From Akkermansiaceae bacterium (GTDB lineage: Bacteria > Verrucomicrobiota > Verrucomicrobiia > Verrucomicrobiales > Akkermansiaceae), in the NCBI GenBank assembly GCA_023301545.1, contig JALZUI010000092.1:1-13096 (forward strand): DNA of 13,096 bases. The letters are read 5' to 3'. Positions 12,380 through 13,096 of this stretch are shown here, one piece after another. Position numbers and translations under genes: made by a program. Under the pieces are notes generated by a model. The model was not told the origin of the DNA and searched no databases. It was given only the letters and a program-made list of their open reading frames with translations. Within the stretch, counting starts at the first letter, position 1. Every line of letters starts with the position of its first letter.

Positions 12380-13096
12380 TTAAGAAAAGTACGTTCCTAG
12401 GGCGCTTCCGTCTGCGTAGCCCGAGAGTCTTTCAGGACGTTCACCGTTTCCGATGACGACTCTAACCCCTGCTTCAGAGGCGACTTGGACGGCGTCTAGC
12501 TTCGACTTCATTCCTCCTATCGAAAATTTACCAGAGGAGTCCTTGGCGAAACGTGCACTGGCGGCGCTGATATCGGTCACATGTGGAATAACCTCTTGGT
12601 TATCGTCTAAGAGTCCATCGACTGCGGTTAGTAATACTAGCTGCTCTGACTTTAGGATAGCCGAGAGATTAGCGGCCAGCATGTCATTATCAGTTTGAGT
12701 TAGCTCGCGAAGAGAAACCACATCGTTCTCGTTCACAATAGGGATAACATTGGGCTGATCTAGTAAGCGCTCTAGTACGGTACGGGCGCGGTCACGGTGT
12801 GTCTCCTGCTGAAGATCGTAGCTGGAGAGTAAGATTTGAGCAATGGTGATTCCGTGCTCAGTAAAGGCCTCTTGGTAGCACTGCATCAAACGAGCTTGCC
12901 CGATGGCGGCTGCGGCTTGGCGCAAGGCGATTTCCTGTGGGTACTCCTCTAGTTTTAACAAGGGCACACCTGCTCCCACCGCACCAGAAGAGACGAGTAT
13001 GACCCGTGTACCCGCAGTGATCAAGGAGGCTAAATTGTTCGATAAATCTGTAATGGATTGATAGTTCAGATTCCCATCATCTTTCGTCAGAACTCC
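12380..13096 (-). CDS. proB: glutamate 5-kinase, partial (kinase domain only)
   Basis: The 5' end lies beyond the right edge; the frame is open to base 13096 and 238 residues are visible, so only about 10-15 N-terminal residues are missing. Glutamate 5-kinase phosphorylates glutamate with ATP in the first step of proline synthesis. Visible motifs (fragment numbering) are GVLTKDDG at the start, VILVSSGAVGAG (32-43), IPIVNENDVVS (118-128), ELTQTDNDMLAA (131-142), LLTAVDGL (155-162) and IGGMKSKLDAVQVA (193-206), part of the amino-acid-kinase fold. It ends GTYFS, the point where the kinase domain finishes in E. coli ProB, so the C-terminal PUA domain is absent. The internal TTG at 13024 is not a start, because conserved sequence continues upstream of it. 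Confidence 0.95.
   Translation of the reverse strand, partial: GVLTKDDGNLNYQSITDLSNNLASLITAGTRVILVSSGAVGAGVPLLKLEEYPQEIALRQAAAAIGQARLMQCYQEAFTEHGITIAQILLSSYDLQQETHRDRARTVLERLLDQPNVIPIVNENDVVSLRELTQTDNDMLAANLSAILKSEQLVLLTAVDGLLDDNQEVIPHVTDISAASARFAKDSSGKFSIGGMKSKLDAVQVASEAGVRVVIGNGERPERLSGYADGSALGTYFS

Overview
This window looks like a stretch of bacterial chromosome from a Gram-negative, LPS-making organism. The combination of an LptD-type outer-membrane protein, a lipoprotein signal, secreted DUF3108 and small proteins, mostly weak Shine-Dalgarno sequences, and a GxxExxY gene framed by CGCAGA-type repeats suggests Verrucomicrobiota (perhaps an Opitutae/Puniceicoccales relative). That assignment is inference from gene style; no rRNA or phylogenetic marker was compared.

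Left part (1-4183): the C-terminal end of a polyprenyl diphosphate synthase, then a ~760 bp cassette (about 133-895) with a PD-(D/E)XK-fold GxxExxY gene between two ~125 bp repeat copies, then guanylate kinase (gmk). Converging on gmk from the minus strand are trmO, an ankyrin-repeat lipoprotein and a tandem-ACT-domain protein, closely spaced and probably co-transcribed.

Middle (4184-9675): a 67-residue membrane protein converges on a rhomboid-family protease. Divergent from the rhomboid gene is a plus-strand envelope cluster: a small secreted protein, a complete LptD-like LPS-assembly protein with a GTG start and no cysteine, an NfsB-type nitroreductase 12 bp downstream, and a secreted DUF3108 protein closed by a clear intrinsic terminator.

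Right part (9682-13096): all on the minus strand. A partial glutamate 5-kinase gene (proB, kinase domain only) is followed by tRNA-His(GTG), then rnc (RNase III) only 9 nt after the tRNA CCA end, then a CcsA/HemX-like membrane protein gene and hemA (glutamyl-tRNA reductase), the last two 1 nt apart. The HemX-HemA pairing recalls the hemAX pair of Bacillus and points to control of the first committed step of C5-pathway tetrapyrrole synthesis.

Most genes are ordinary housekeeping genes. The strongest candidates for something less described are the GxxExxY cassette with long outer inverted repeats, the short HemA paired with a degenerate HemX-like protein, and the tRNA-His/rnc junction.
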